From positions 17,856 to 81,855 of the forward strand of contig JBLHIH010000002.1 in the NCBI GenBank assembly GCA_047616645.1: a stretch of DNA of 64,000 nucleotides, read 5' to 3'. This document shows, piece by piece, positions 25,533 through 34,031 of the stretch. Position 1 is the first letter of the stretch; each line of letters opens with the position of its first letter. Source of the DNA: JAHRVQ01 sp047616645. GTDB taxonomy: Bacteria; Pseudomonadota; Gammaproteobacteria; Pseudomonadales; Azotimanducaceae. Both the position numbers and the translations under genes were made by a program. The notes beneath the pieces were generated by a model, which saw only the letters and a program-made list of their open reading frames with translations, was not told the DNA's origin and made no database searches.

Positions 25533-25786
25533 AGTTCCCGTTTAGAAATAGCTGTATTTGGCTGAATGTTGCCTAACATATAGGTATGTTGGGTAATAAT
25601 TTCAGCCGCTTACAAGGGAAGTAACCCCGACGTTTGTAATGTCTGGATGGACGCTTGTTAGTTCCCGTTTAACAATAACCAAATTTGGCTTGATGTTGCA
25701 AAATCATAAATATGTCAGGTAATAATTTCAAGCACTTACTAGAGAAGTAACCCGCAAGCTCATAGATTCGTACGGGTGGACCTAAT
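25533..25786. repeat. Two diverged 127-bp tandem intergenic repeats
   Basis: Copy A starts at 25533 and copy B at 25660. Conserved blocks recur at the same spacing: AGTTCCCGTTTA, TTTGGCT..ATGTTGC, GGTAATAATTTCA, GAAGTAACCC and a GGATGGAC-like end. The period of 127 is not a multiple of three and neither copy is open in a consistent frame, so this is non-coding. It lies between the divergent DUF1513 pseudogene and the methyltransferase gene. Tandem small-RNA genes or duplicated regulatory elements are possible. The rest of the 25527-25824 gap shows nothing else. Confidence 0.65.
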
Positions 25787-25824
25787 TGGTGTAAAATGCA
25801 CGCTTATAAAGATATTAGCGATAT

Positions 25825-26733
25825 ATGTATTCACCTATCTACCAGCATTTGGAATCTAATTTCAAATCTACACCTGTTGAAAGTTTACGGATTTTCCATG
25901 GTCGTGGGCATCTTTACGCAGGTTTAGAGCATATCAATATTGATTGGTATCCTCCTGTCCTGCTCATTACCGCCTATCAAGAAATTACGTCTCTTGAACT
26001 TATCATAGAGGCTGCTAAGCGCCATGACAAAGCCAAGCAAATTGAATCTATCGTCTATCAAGAGCGATCTAGGAACGATGCGCCGTCGAAGTGTGTTTGG
26101 GGTCGGGATATTGAAAAGTTTATTGTTGAAGAAAATGGCGTTAAATTTGAAGTGCAACCGGGTGTTAGACAAAATGCTGGATTGTTTTTGGACATGCGTC
26201 CACTTCGTAAGTGGTTAAAAGCTGGGAGCAAGGGAAAAAATATACTGAATCTTTTTTCCTATACTTGTTCGCTATCTGTCGCGGCCTTGGCCGGAGACGC
26301 GCGTCAAGTTGTGAGTGTGGATATGAGTAAGCCGAGCATTAGGTGGGGCGAACGTAATCACCAATTAAATCACCATGACAAAAGGGCAGTACGTTCGATT
26401 CCTCATAACATATTGAAATCTTGGGGAAGGATAGAGAAATACGGACCCTATGATACCGTTGTTATTGACCCGCCTACTAGACAGGTGGGTAGCTTTGATG
26501 CAGAACGTGATTATATAAAAGTTATCAAAAGGTTGAGTCGATTATGTAAGCCGTCAACTGACGTTATCGCGACGCTCAACAGCCCTTATCTTGGACCAGA
26601 TCACTTGCCGCATTTAATGCAGCGATATCAACCTCGTTTTCGTTTGCTAGGAGATTTCCCTGTGAGCCCTGAGTTTAAAGATAAATATCCGGAAAGAGCG
26701 CTTAAGATTCATCACTTTAAGAGCCCTTCCTAG
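25825..26733 (+). CDS. Class I SAM-dependent methyltransferase (RlmI/RlmK-like)
   Basis: 302 residues. The C-terminal Rossmann methyltransferase domain includes the SAM loop NILNLFSYTCSLSVAAL (about residues 140-156), the acidic residue in VVSVDMSKPS and the catalytic-loop motif VVIDPPTRQ (about residues 212-220). The overall order resembles the rRNA m5C methyltransferases RlmI and RlmK, but no PUA domain is obvious, so the RNA target is uncertain. The gene stands alone. Confidence 0.8.
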   Translation: MYSPIYQHLESNFKSTPVESLRIFHGRGHLYAGLEHINIDWYPPVLLITAYQEITSLELIIEAAKRHDKAKQIESIVYQERSRNDAPSKCVWGRDIEKFIVEENGVKFEVQPGVRQNAGLFLDMRPLRKWLKAGSKGKNILNLFSYTCSLSVAALAGDARQVVSVDMSKPSIRWGERNHQLNHHDKRAVRSIPHNILKSWGRIEKYGPYDTVVIDPPTRQVGSFDAERDYIKVIKRLSRLCKPSTDVIATLNSPYLGPDHLPHLMQRYQPRFRLLGDFPVSPEFKDKYPERALKIHHFKSPS

Positions 26734-26749
26734 AAGATATGCAAACGCC

Positions 26750-27928
26750 TTAAGAGACTCGGGATTCAGGAAACAAGCGTAAAAAGTTCTCGCTAAAGAA
26801 ATTATCATTCACTTTTGTAGATTCGTTCTCCAAATACTTTGTAAATTTTCCGAGAGGATCGCGACCGCCTTCTACATGCGGATAATCACTAGAGAATAGA
26901 TAAAGTTCTTCGTTTGATTGAGAAATCAGATCAGCAACATCTTCATGAGGGAAAGGCGTGAATCCCATTTGTTCTGTGATTTGTTGTGAAGGTGAACGTT
27001 CAAAACGTACAGATTCGTCTACTCTCCCATAGATTTTTGCTACCCAATCTAATCTCTTCAGCATTTCTGGGACCCAACCTGCTCCTAATTCTACAGCAGC
27101 ACCCCGAAGTTTCGGGTTTCGATCCAAGACGCCATCCATTAGCAGCATGCTGATAAATGTTTCTGGCGGTTGATGCATGAGTGCCGCATCTTTTGTTCGT
27201 ACGTTTTCGCCGCCTCCCATCCAATCTTTCACTGCGGCTCTGCCATTATTGCTCCAAGACTTAAGTGCTTGTAATGGTGATCCTCCGACGTGAAGCAAAA
27301 AGGGAATGCCGGATTCTGCCAGCAATGCCCAAAAAGGGTCTAGATCAATATGACCTGGTGAAAATCCAATAGGCGCTCTATGCGGGACCCAAATGGCCTC
27401 TGATCCGGAATCAATTGCAAACTCCAATTCCTCCATGACGCGAGTCGGATCGTCTAAAGGTATTACGGCCACGCCCATTAGTCTGTCATCGTCGGAGCAA
27501 AAATCGGCCATATGGCGATTATGAGCACGCGTTGCGGCATATCTAAGATCCATGGGCTTTTTGGAACTGGGGTGAAAGGGCAGTACAACACTATGGGTTG
27601 CGAAAACGAGTTGTTTCTTGAATCCGAGAAGGTCCATTGCGGTTTTTCGATCATCTTTGTTGAAAGCACCGAGGGCCTGGATTTCTTTCGACTTCGCAAT
27701 GAGTTCATCACCAAGATCAATCATGGACTGAACATGCTCTGGGCTGTGCTTCCCGCCTTGATCCATGATGGTTGCGACCTCTTCATCTGATACTAAAGAC
27801 GCGCTATAACTCACCTCGGGAATGTCATCACGAAATTTGGGGTCGGCGTAGTCTTTTAGAAAGTTGGGAAGCTCCATAATATGACTGTCAGCATCGTAAA
27901 TAATACGGTCACTTGGCGTGTATGGCAT
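26750..27928 (-). CDS. Amidohydrolase 2 family metal-dependent hydrolase
   Basis: About 392 residues in a TIM-barrel of the amidohydrolase-2 superfamily, related to ACMSD-like decarboxylases and hydrolases. Metal and active-site segments are YDADSHIMELP (residues 12-22), PFLLHVGG in the middle and FSSDYPHVEGG near residue 350. The first motif is DxDSH rather than HxH, as in a large environmental subfamily of unknown substrate. I chose ATG 27928 because AGAGGA sits directly upstream. It is convergent with the methyltransferase gene. Confidence 0.8.
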   Translation of the reverse strand: MPYTPSDRIIYDADSHIMELPNFLKDYADPKFRDDIPEVSYSASLVSDEEVATIMDQGGKHSPEHVQSMIDLGDELIAKSKEIQALGAFNKDDRKTAMDLLGFKKQLVFATHSVVLPFHPSSKKPMDLRYAATRAHNRHMADFCSDDDRLMGVAVIPLDDPTRVMEELEFAIDSGSEAIWVPHRAPIGFSPGHIDLDPFWALLAESGIPFLLHVGGSPLQALKSWSNNGRAAVKDWMGGGENVRTKDAALMHQPPETFISMLLMDGVLDRNPKLRGAAVELGAGWVPEMLKRLDWVAKIYGRVDESVRFERSPSQQITEQMGFTPFPHEDVADLISQSNEELYLFSSDYPHVEGGRDPLGKFTKYLENESTKVNDNFFSENFLRLFPESRVS

Positions 27929-28019
27929 TTCGATTCCTCTCAAATTTTTCTATTGTGAAAACAGTAAGGATGAATTTTTCTTTAGGGTCAAGCGGTAAAT
28001 AGATACATGGCGTATAGTG

Positions 28020-28310
28020 ATGTTTATGCATAGCGCAGCAAGTGGGAATATTGTGAAGAAAATCTTTGTTTGTACAAATTCCCGTCCATTTTCTGGCCAG
28101 CCCTCTTGTGCCTATAGGGGAAGTGAGTCACTGATAGACTTTCTTAAGGAACAAATTAGCAATCGAGCGCTGGACATTATTGTGGAAGCCTCTGTTTGCA
28201 TGGGGCATTGCCCTTTGGGGCCGAATATTAAACCAGAGGGAAGTGAGTACATTCATGAAGCCGATCAGAGTAAGTTATTCGCTTGGTTAGATGAGCAAAT
28301 GGTCAAGTAA
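28020..28310 (+). CDS. Thioredoxin-like [2Fe-2S] ferredoxin
   Basis: A small (about 96 aa) ferredoxin with the thioredoxin-like 2Fe-2S fold. Four cysteines are in the expected order: VCTNSRP, QPSCAYRG, ASVCMGHCPLGPN. These proteins carry electrons or store clusters, and the partner is unknown. ATG 28020 is given, but GTG 28053 (VKKIFVCTN) preceded by AGTGGGA would give the typical short N terminus and may be the true start. Confidence 0.8.
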   Translation: MFMHSAASGNIVKKIFVCTNSRPFSGQPSCAYRGSESLIDFLKEQISNRALDIIVEASVCMGHCPLGPNIKPEGSEYIHEADQSKLFAWLDEQMVK

Positions 28311-28338
28311 ATGCTTTATCTGGTATGGCCACATGCGC

Positions 28339-29880
28339 TTAAACTTCACTCTTTTCCTTTAAGCTGGCACAGTTAGTTGCCGCTATACTCTCCACCAACT
28401 GCTCTTTACATCTGTCCGCAATGCTTGCGGTGAAAGCGCTTAGCGTGACATCTATTTCACTTTCTTTATAAGCGATAAGTTTTTTGTTTAGCGAACGAAG
28501 CACTCTAAAGTTTCTGCCTACAAAGGCGTCTTGACCAGATTCAAGTTCATCAAATAGTGCTACCGCGGTATTCAATATCAACTCAGCGTTTTCAGGTTTA
28601 AGTCGAATGAGTGCACTGACATAGTTTGCGCCCCACTGAAATCGAGTAGCGCGGCCCACTGAAGCGTCAAATGCTTTGCGCCTCCACTCTACTGCAAGTT
28701 CAAAGTTCTTTTCCTTTTCTGCAATTGAACCCAAGCTGCTCATGAAGTAATAAGCTGCGCCTGATCGATCCAATTCTTTTGTTAGTAGCGCTTTTGCCTC
28801 TGGTATGAGGTGGGCCGTCTGCAAGATGTAATTCATTTGATTAACGACACTTTGTCTGGCAAAAGAATTCTTTGCTGCTTTGTCCGCGTTATCTATTGCT
28901 GCAATTACTTTGAGCTTCAGTTCTGGATCTAATATTCGTTCTTCATCTTCGGAAAAATAAAATTCGAGCGTTGGCAGTAGTCCTGCCAATTGTTCCGCAG
29001 TGGAGAGTGATGGATGGTTTGAAAGCTTTAGAATATTTCCCTGCCACTTGCTATTTAAAGATTGTGCATCGTCTCCTGCTGCAATAAAGGGCAAAAAATC
29101 GCTGGCGTAGTAGGCGATTGAATCCCAGCAGGCGAGAGTAAGTTCCTCAGAGTCTAAAATCGTAGATATTCTTTCCATCGCATTGGGTATTAGCGCAATA
29201 TCATCACCTTCTTCGTCTTTTGATTGTATTGCCCGAACCGCCTCATAAATATATTGCATATAAAAGCGAGCGCTAGAAATTTCATCAGCTGGTTTTAGAT
29301 TAGCGGCAATTTGAGACATAGATAAGAATAATTCTGGTGCGTAATCCTCTGGTAGTGCTTCGCTATCTTGAGCCCAAGAATAATAAGCCAATTGTTTTAT
29401 TTCATCGGCACTTATTGCTTTAGGATCAGAGAGTACTTTTTGAACCAATGCCTTTGTTGGGCTTATGGAATTAAGGCTTAACGCGAGTATGTCGTTGTAC
29501 TTTGATATGTCGATTCCACCTGGAATACGGGTGATTTCTTCGTGTTTAGTATTAAAGATAATCATTGTTGGGTAGCCCTTCACCCCAAATTTTTCTCCAT
29601 TGAGTTGCGCCTCCTCAGTGTCTCCGTCTAAATACACAGGAATAAAGGACTCAGTTTGAGCAATAAATTGACGACGCTTAAAAACAGTGTGTTTGATTTC
29701 TTGGCATGGCGGACACCACACGGCACCCCAATATAAAAATACCGGTTTGTTTTGATTTTCTGCGGCGGTAAATGCTTCTTCAACGCTGCCTTCAAACCAG
29801 GAAATATGCGCTTTCGTTTCCGGCTTATCGGAGCATGACAATAGGAGACCTATCAATATCAAAGCTGTGAAATACTTCAT
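28339..29880 (-). CDS. Thioredoxin-fold lipoprotein with long helical C-terminal region
   Basis: 513 residues. The N terminus is a lipoprotein signal ending in LLLSC (Cys at residue 16). A thioredoxin domain follows (about residues 28-140) with active-site WCPPC and the cis-Pro loop GVKGYPTMIIF, so it is probably a periplasmic thiol reductase or isomerase. The remaining 370 residues are mostly amphipathic helices with TPR-like spacing and may bind a client. It is co-directional with nothing close, and its redox partner is not in the window. Confidence 0.8.
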   Translation of the reverse strand: MKYFTALILIGLLLSCSDKPETKAHISWFEGSVEEAFTAAENQNKPVFLYWGAVWCPPCQEIKHTVFKRRQFIAQTESFIPVYLDGDTEEAQLNGEKFGVKGYPTMIIFNTKHEEITRIPGGIDISKYNDILALSLNSISPTKALVQKVLSDPKAISADEIKQLAYYSWAQDSEALPEDYAPELFLSMSQIAANLKPADEISSARFYMQYIYEAVRAIQSKDEEGDDIALIPNAMERISTILDSEELTLACWDSIAYYASDFLPFIAAGDDAQSLNSKWQGNILKLSNHPSLSTAEQLAGLLPTLEFYFSEDEERILDPELKLKVIAAIDNADKAAKNSFARQSVVNQMNYILQTAHLIPEAKALLTKELDRSGAAYYFMSSLGSIAEKEKNFELAVEWRRKAFDASVGRATRFQWGANYVSALIRLKPENAELILNTAVALFDELESGQDAFVGRNFRVLRSLNKKLIAYKESEIDVTLSAFTASIADRCKEQLVESIAATNCASLKEKSEV

Positions 29881-30097
29881 TTTTTGAGACTACCTTTTAT
29901 CCGATATTAGCGAGGAAATAGATACTTTATCATGACTATGTATTTCGTGTATTTGGTTTTCGTTAGTGGTGCTTTAATACGATTAAGTAAGTATTCTACA
30001 ATATGTAGACCTTGATTCAGTGCAGGATAATTGATGACTGAGTTTTGCTTATTAAAAGGTGATATCTTGCTTAGTCCCTGAATGGAGGTGAATAACG

Positions 30098-30496
30098 GTG
30101 AGGTGGGCAATGACGAGATGGGCAATTATATGGTTCTTAACTATATTGGTTAGTGCTTGCCAAAGCCCTTATTTGGTATTTCCGGGCAAGGCACTAACAG
30201 GAGAGCTTGGGCATGCGGAAAATTTTGATTTCGCGAAAAACTTTACATTGCTCACATTAGAAACGCATCCCCCGAAACCGTACTCTGTGATTTTGAGAGT
30301 GAATGTTATAGATTCAAAATTATATATAGATGCTGCCTCTAATCGCCGCTGGCATGATTATATTAAGGAAAATAAACACATCAGGATCCAATTAGGAGAA
30401 GTAATTTACTTGGCGAAAGCAAGTGTGATTAGCGATGAGGAAATAAAGTCACGATTTTTGTCTGGTAGAACCGTCTATCTTATTGAACCAGAATAG
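30098..30496 (+). CDS. Putative lipoprotein, function unknown
   Basis: 132 residues. A short hydrophobic leader ends in a lipobox VSAC (Cys about residue 21), so it is likely lipid-anchored. The mature part is a small mixed alpha/beta domain (LLTLETHPPKPYSVILRVNV, then VIYLAKASVISDEEIKSRF) vaguely reminiscent of split-barrel proteins, but I do not recognise a family. The GTG start at 30098 is supported by GGAGGTG seven bases upstream. The ATG at 30110 is the alternative. Confidence 0.6.
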   Translation: MRWAMTRWAIIWFLTILVSACQSPYLVFPGKALTGELGHAENFDFAKNFTLLTLETHPPKPYSVILRVNVIDSKLYIDAASNRRWHDYIKENKHIRIQLGEVIYLAKASVISDEEIKSRFLSGRTVYLIEPE

Positions 30497-30514
30497 TAAG
30501 CCTTTTTTCGTTCT

Positions 30515-31336
30515 TTATCGTTCCTTATCGATGGTTGTCCCAAAATCAGTCCCACCCTCTGCAATTGAAATAAAGGCACCGGCTTGTTGAGGACCGACGA
30601 TAGCGACTTTACAGGGAATTTTAAGCGCCTCTTCTACTTTTGGGATCATACCGCCTTGAATGATGCCAGTATTGATTAACTTCACGGCTAATGTGCTATT
30701 GATTTTTTTAATTCTAGTTTCTGGCTTACTAAGATCTTCGAAGATCGCACCAATTGATGTTGTGAGTAACAGTAATTGCGCACCTATAAGCTTGGCAATT
30801 TCTACAACGGTGGTATCCGCATTGATATTAAAAACTCGCCCAGAATTCACTTCAACGCCTAAAGTGGCAATGACGGGCACGAGATTGGCTTCCATTAAAT
30901 GTTGAATTAGCGAGGTGTTAATCCCGATCACATCGCCAACTTCTCCAAAATCTATGGCGTCAGAACCCGCGCCGGAAGTCACTCGAGGTGCCCGCTGTAT
31001 GGCCTGAATCAACTTTCCAGAATTCCCGCTACATCCAAAAGCATTGATGCCTGAATCTTGAAGCAGTTGAACGAGATTAACGTTTACTTCGCCGCAGATG
31101 CCTTGCTTGATAACGACAAGATCCTCAGGGCTCGTAATCCGCCTTCCGCCAACCTTTCTCGTCTTTAAACCATGTAATTGTTGAAGTTTATCAACTTGTG
31201 GGCCGCCGCCATGAAGAATGACAATTCTCCAATTTGCGCGGACTAAATCCCCTATATTTTCCGCAAGGCCACGTCTTTCTAGTTCGCCTAAAAGAACATC
31301 GCCTCCAACCTTAATAACGGCTATTGGCTTTTTCAA
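30515..31336 (-). CDS. argB: Acetylglutamate kinase family enzyme (ArgB-like)
   Basis: An amino-acid kinase, about 273 aa, that phosphorylates the gamma-carboxyl of an N-acylated glutamate in arginine or ornithine synthesis. Motifs seen: AVIKVGGDVL (residues 5-14), VILHGGGPQVDKL, GCSGNSGKL, the VFNINADTTVVEIAKLIGA nucleotide site and GGMIPKVEEAL. TTG 31336 is chosen because it overlaps the argC stop as TTGA and has AGGA eight bases upstream. A TTG at 31369 would give a longer N terminus. The substrate acyl group (acetyl or succinyl) is uncertain. Confidence 0.85.
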   Translation of the reverse strand: MKKPIAVIKVGGDVLLGELERRGLAENIGDLVRANWRIVILHGGGPQVDKLQQLHGLKTRKVGGRRITSPEDLVVIKQGICGEVNVNLVQLLQDSGINAFGCSGNSGKLIQAIQRAPRVTSGAGSDAIDFGEVGDVIGINTSLIQHLMEANLVPVIATLGVEVNSGRVFNINADTTVVEIAKLIGAQLLLLTTSIGAIFEDLSKPETRIKKINSTLAVKLINTGIIQGGMIPKVEEALKIPCKVAIVGPQQAGAFISIAEGGTDFGTTIDKER

Positions 31337-32400
31337 GGCCAAATTCCTGGTTGTTCCATTCCGTAACAAGCGTCTTTTCCTGTCATTAAGTTAAAGCTTT
31401 GAATTGCTTGACCTGCTCCACCTTTGACAAGATTGTCGATGGCGCTTATACAGGCTAATGTTCTCGTGCCGGTTTCCTCATCGATTCGTATTGCAAGTCC
31501 CACTTCTACGCGTATGGTATTTTTGACAGCGACAACCTCTGGGCTGACCCCAAAAGGCAGGACAATAACGTTATTGTGGTCCTGATAATAATCTTCATAA
31601 AGCTTTTGGAGGCTCATTTCATCCTCGTGCTTTGGAAGATCGAGTTGAGAAACTGAAAGTATGCCTCTCACAAGGGGCGCGGATACGGGAATAAAATCTA
31701 GGGAGGTATTTTGAGCACCTGCTGTATTTAGTGTCTGTAGAATTTCCGAGCGGTGTTGATGGTGTAGGGTTTTGTAAACCTTCAGATTGTTATTTCTAAC
31801 TGGATGATGTGTGCCGGCAATGGGTCGAACACCGGAACCGGAGGAGCCGGTCATAGCAACGGTTCTGACATTAGCATTGACTAAACGCCCGGCATTTGCC
31901 AGTGGAAGTAGGCTCATAGCGATGCCAGTTGCGAAGCAACCAGGGCTAGCTACGTGTTTTGCATTCTTGATATTATCTGTGTTTAATTCTGGCATACCAT
32001 AAACGAATGTTCCTAGGCGTTCTGGACAAGGGTGTTGAGGGGCGTAGTCCCGAATGTAGTCTGCTATATTGGACAGTCTAAAATCACCGGATAGATCAAT
32101 AATTCTTACATCTTCATCTAATAAATCCATTGCGACTTTCGCAGTAGTGATATGTGGCATCGCAAGAAATATGATGTCTGCCTCAGCAGCACACTCCCTA
32201 GGTGAAATATCCTCCAAGAGGATGTCTGCTCCCTTTATGCCCATAAATGATCGATGTACTTCTTGCAACGACTTGCCCACATGATCTTTATCTGAGATGC
32301 GTGAGATATTGACGTCATCCCTAATGAGTAGATGACGGAGTAATTCGGCAGCGCCGTAACCACCGCCCCCTATGATAGAGATATTTATTATAGTGCTCAT
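31333..32400 (-). CDS. argC: N-acyl-gamma-glutamyl-phosphate reductase (ArgC-like)
   Basis: 355 residues of the ArgC/LysY reductase family, which reduces the acyl-phosphate made by ArgB to a semialdehyde with NADPH. The N-terminal dinucleotide loop is IIGGGGYGAAELLRHLL, the catalytic cysteine lies in HVASPGCFATG (about residue 154), and a GSSGSGVRP substrate loop follows. The protein differs strongly from the usual gammaproteobacterial ArgC, with a GTHHPVRNNNLKVYKTLHHQH segment in place of the usual KSGVSGAG/AYGVAGHRH region. It sits between astE and argB, with 21 bp and a 4-bp overlap respectively. Confidence 0.85.
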   Translation of the reverse strand: MSTIINISIIGGGGYGAAELLRHLLIRDDVNISRISDKDHVGKSLQEVHRSFMGIKGADILLEDISPRECAAEADIIFLAMPHITTAKVAMDLLDEDVRIIDLSGDFRLSNIADYIRDYAPQHPCPERLGTFVYGMPELNTDNIKNAKHVASPGCFATGIAMSLLPLANAGRLVNANVRTVAMTGSSGSGVRPIAGTHHPVRNNNLKVYKTLHHQHRSEILQTLNTAGAQNTSLDFIPVSAPLVRGILSVSQLDLPKHEDEMSLQKLYEDYYQDHNNVIVLPFGVSPEVVAVKNTIRVEVGLAIRIDEETGTRTLACISAIDNLVKGGAGQAIQSFNLMTGKDACYGMEQPGIWP

Positions 32401-32421
32401 AAAAATGGTGCCTTTAATTCA

Positions 32422-33492
32422 TCAATTGTTGCTTAAATCCCTTGGTCTGATGACTAGCGCAACTCGTTGACCAATGGGCACATTCGGATTAGGAAATACA
32501 ACAGCTTCTTTATCCCCATTTGTCCTATAGCTTTCTGTTTTGTCTTCCCAGAGTAAAGTGTTGTTAGGGAGTGGTGCGAAGTTTTTTACATTGTCTTCAA
32601 TATAGAAATTGAAAGCATCGGAGGTTTTAATCACTTCGTGACATACCTCGAAAAGATTAAAATCTTCATTGCGAAATGGTTTTATCTCCATCAACTTGTT
32701 ACTCATCAGATCTTGCAAAGCGTTCGAAATTTTTGTGAACTTGCCCATGTCATTTTCACCAAACTTCCTTACTTTACCCAATTCGATGGTAAATGCGTGG
32801 GCATTGTATAGCTTGCTTGAATAATAGGAAAAAGTTGCTGCGGGTGCATGGCTAAAAAGTACGGTATTGATACCTGCAGTATATAGAAATTGAAGCTGCT
32901 CTGTTGAATAGGGTTTGTTCGTTTGGTGTGGATAAATGGCGAATTTTTCGTGGATTGATTCTCTAATGGCGGTGTGTAGATCGTAATGGACATTATTTTC
33001 TGACCTAAAAAATAACTCGAGATAAGTCCTCAATTTTAAAGACCTACTGTATTCAATATTATCTGGCATTGAATTTTCATCTTTAGATGAGGTTGTAGCA
33101 TCATTTTTGGTTTGGAATAATCGATTCAAGTTTTCATGAATAAACCTTGTGCCATTAGACATTGCTTCGGGATTACCAATAATGAATAGAATACGGTGTT
33201 GAACCTCGAGATCTCCGCAAGCTATGTCTTGTGTCAACTGGCTTACCATCTCGATGGGGGCTGTTTCATTCCCGTGAATACCTGCGGATATAACGATATT
33301 TTTTTGGTCAGTAAGCTTAACTGAAGATTCAACATCAGGCTCTACCAGCAATACGCCGGTATCCAGTAAACAAACGCGGCAATTTTTCCAGGGTATGTTG
33401 GTACTAAGAGATTGGAGTTTAGGGTGGCTTAGCGTGAGACTTAACAAATCTCCAGTTTCGATGAATTGCTGCAGAGACGTTTCGTAAAGCAT
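32422..33492 (-). CDS. astE: Succinylglutamate desuccinylase / aspartoacylase family (AstE-like)
   Basis: 356 residues of the M14-related zinc deacylase family. Zinc and catalytic motifs are visible: ISAGIHGNETAPIE (zinc His and Glu, about residues 72-85), NPEAMSNGTRFIHENLNRLF, VHYDLHTAI (third ligand region) and AHAFTIELGKV. AstE normally ends the arginine succinyltransferase degradation pathway, but here it heads a tight operon with argC and argB. A biosynthetic deacylase role, removing an acyl group from ornithine or glutamate intermediates, is possible. Other ast genes are not in the window. Confidence 0.8.
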   Translation of the reverse strand: MLYETSLQQFIETGDLLSLTLSHPKLQSLSTNIPWKNCRVCLLDTGVLLVEPDVESSVKLTDQKNIVISAGIHGNETAPIEMVSQLTQDIACGDLEVQHRILFIIGNPEAMSNGTRFIHENLNRLFQTKNDATTSSKDENSMPDNIEYSRSLKLRTYLELFFRSENNVHYDLHTAIRESIHEKFAIYPHQTNKPYSTEQLQFLYTAGINTVLFSHAPAATFSYYSSKLYNAHAFTIELGKVRKFGENDMGKFTKISNALQDLMSNKLMEIKPFRNEDFNLFEVCHEVIKTSDAFNFYIEDNVKNFAPLPNNTLLWEDKTESYRTNGDKEAVVFPNPNVPIGQRVALVIRPRDLSNN

Positions 33493-33526
33493 TATATAGA
33501 AGAAATCTCTTATGGAAGTAATATGC

Positions 33527-33594
33527 TAGAAACTGTGATTTATTAGAAGCTGTAATTTGCTAGTAGCTGTTGTTTACTAAAAGGCGCGATTTCA
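33527..33594. repeat. 17-bp direct repeats (iterons) upstream of astE-argC-argB
   Basis: Three adjacent 17-bp units, TAGAAACTGTGATTTAT (33527-33543), TAGAAGCTGTAATTTGC (33544-33560) and TAGTAGCTGTTGTTTAC (33561-33577), are followed by a weaker fourth, TAAAAGGCGCGATTTCA (33578-33594). They occupy the space 35-100 bp upstream of the astE start. Near-helical-turn periodicity and position fit repeated regulator-binding sites or a small minisatellite. Confidence 0.6.
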
Positions 33595-33600
33595 CGTATT

Positions 33601-33882
33601 CTATTCGTTTTCGTCCCTGAGAGATAGAAGCTTTATGTCATGCTCCTCAATGCCTGCGAAAGTGGCCGGTAGCTTTTTCAATTCTGATAGGCCAAGAAAT
33701 TGGTTTATGGAGACAAGATTGACTTCAGTAATGACTGTATAGCTAGATCTAGCGGGTTTACTCGCCTTTGCAGTTTCATGTATTTGTTTACTATTTTCTT
33801 GGGTTTCATCTTTAGTGACGGCCTCTATACTGGCACGCGGATCAGCATGAAGGGGCAAAACGGCTAGAAAAAGAAGAAGCAT
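33601..33882 (-). CDS. Small secreted protein, unknown
   Basis: 93 residues: a short signal peptide (MLLLFLAVLPLHA, cleavage likely after ADP or HA), a polar low-complexity linker rich in K, E and S (residues 20-45), and a compact C-terminal part (VNLVSINQFLGLSELKKLP). No family recognised. It lies upstream of the iterons and astE on the same strand. It could be a real envelope peptide; coding is supported by the signal peptide and codon use only. Confidence 0.45.
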   Translation of the reverse strand: MLLLFLAVLPLHADPRASIEAVTKDETQENSKQIHETAKASKPARSSYTVITEVNLVSINQFLGLSELKKLPATFAGIEEHDIKLLSLRDENE

Positions 33883-34031
33883 TTCATTAGTGCCGCCAAA
33901 GGGTCTTTAAAGATAGTTCACAATATTAGATTTGTCCAAAAGGTGATTGACATTAGTCACAGTTTTGGAGATGGTCAAAGTTGAAGTTGACACGCGTTCA
34001 TTGCCCATTCATTGAAGAAAAGATCCAAACC

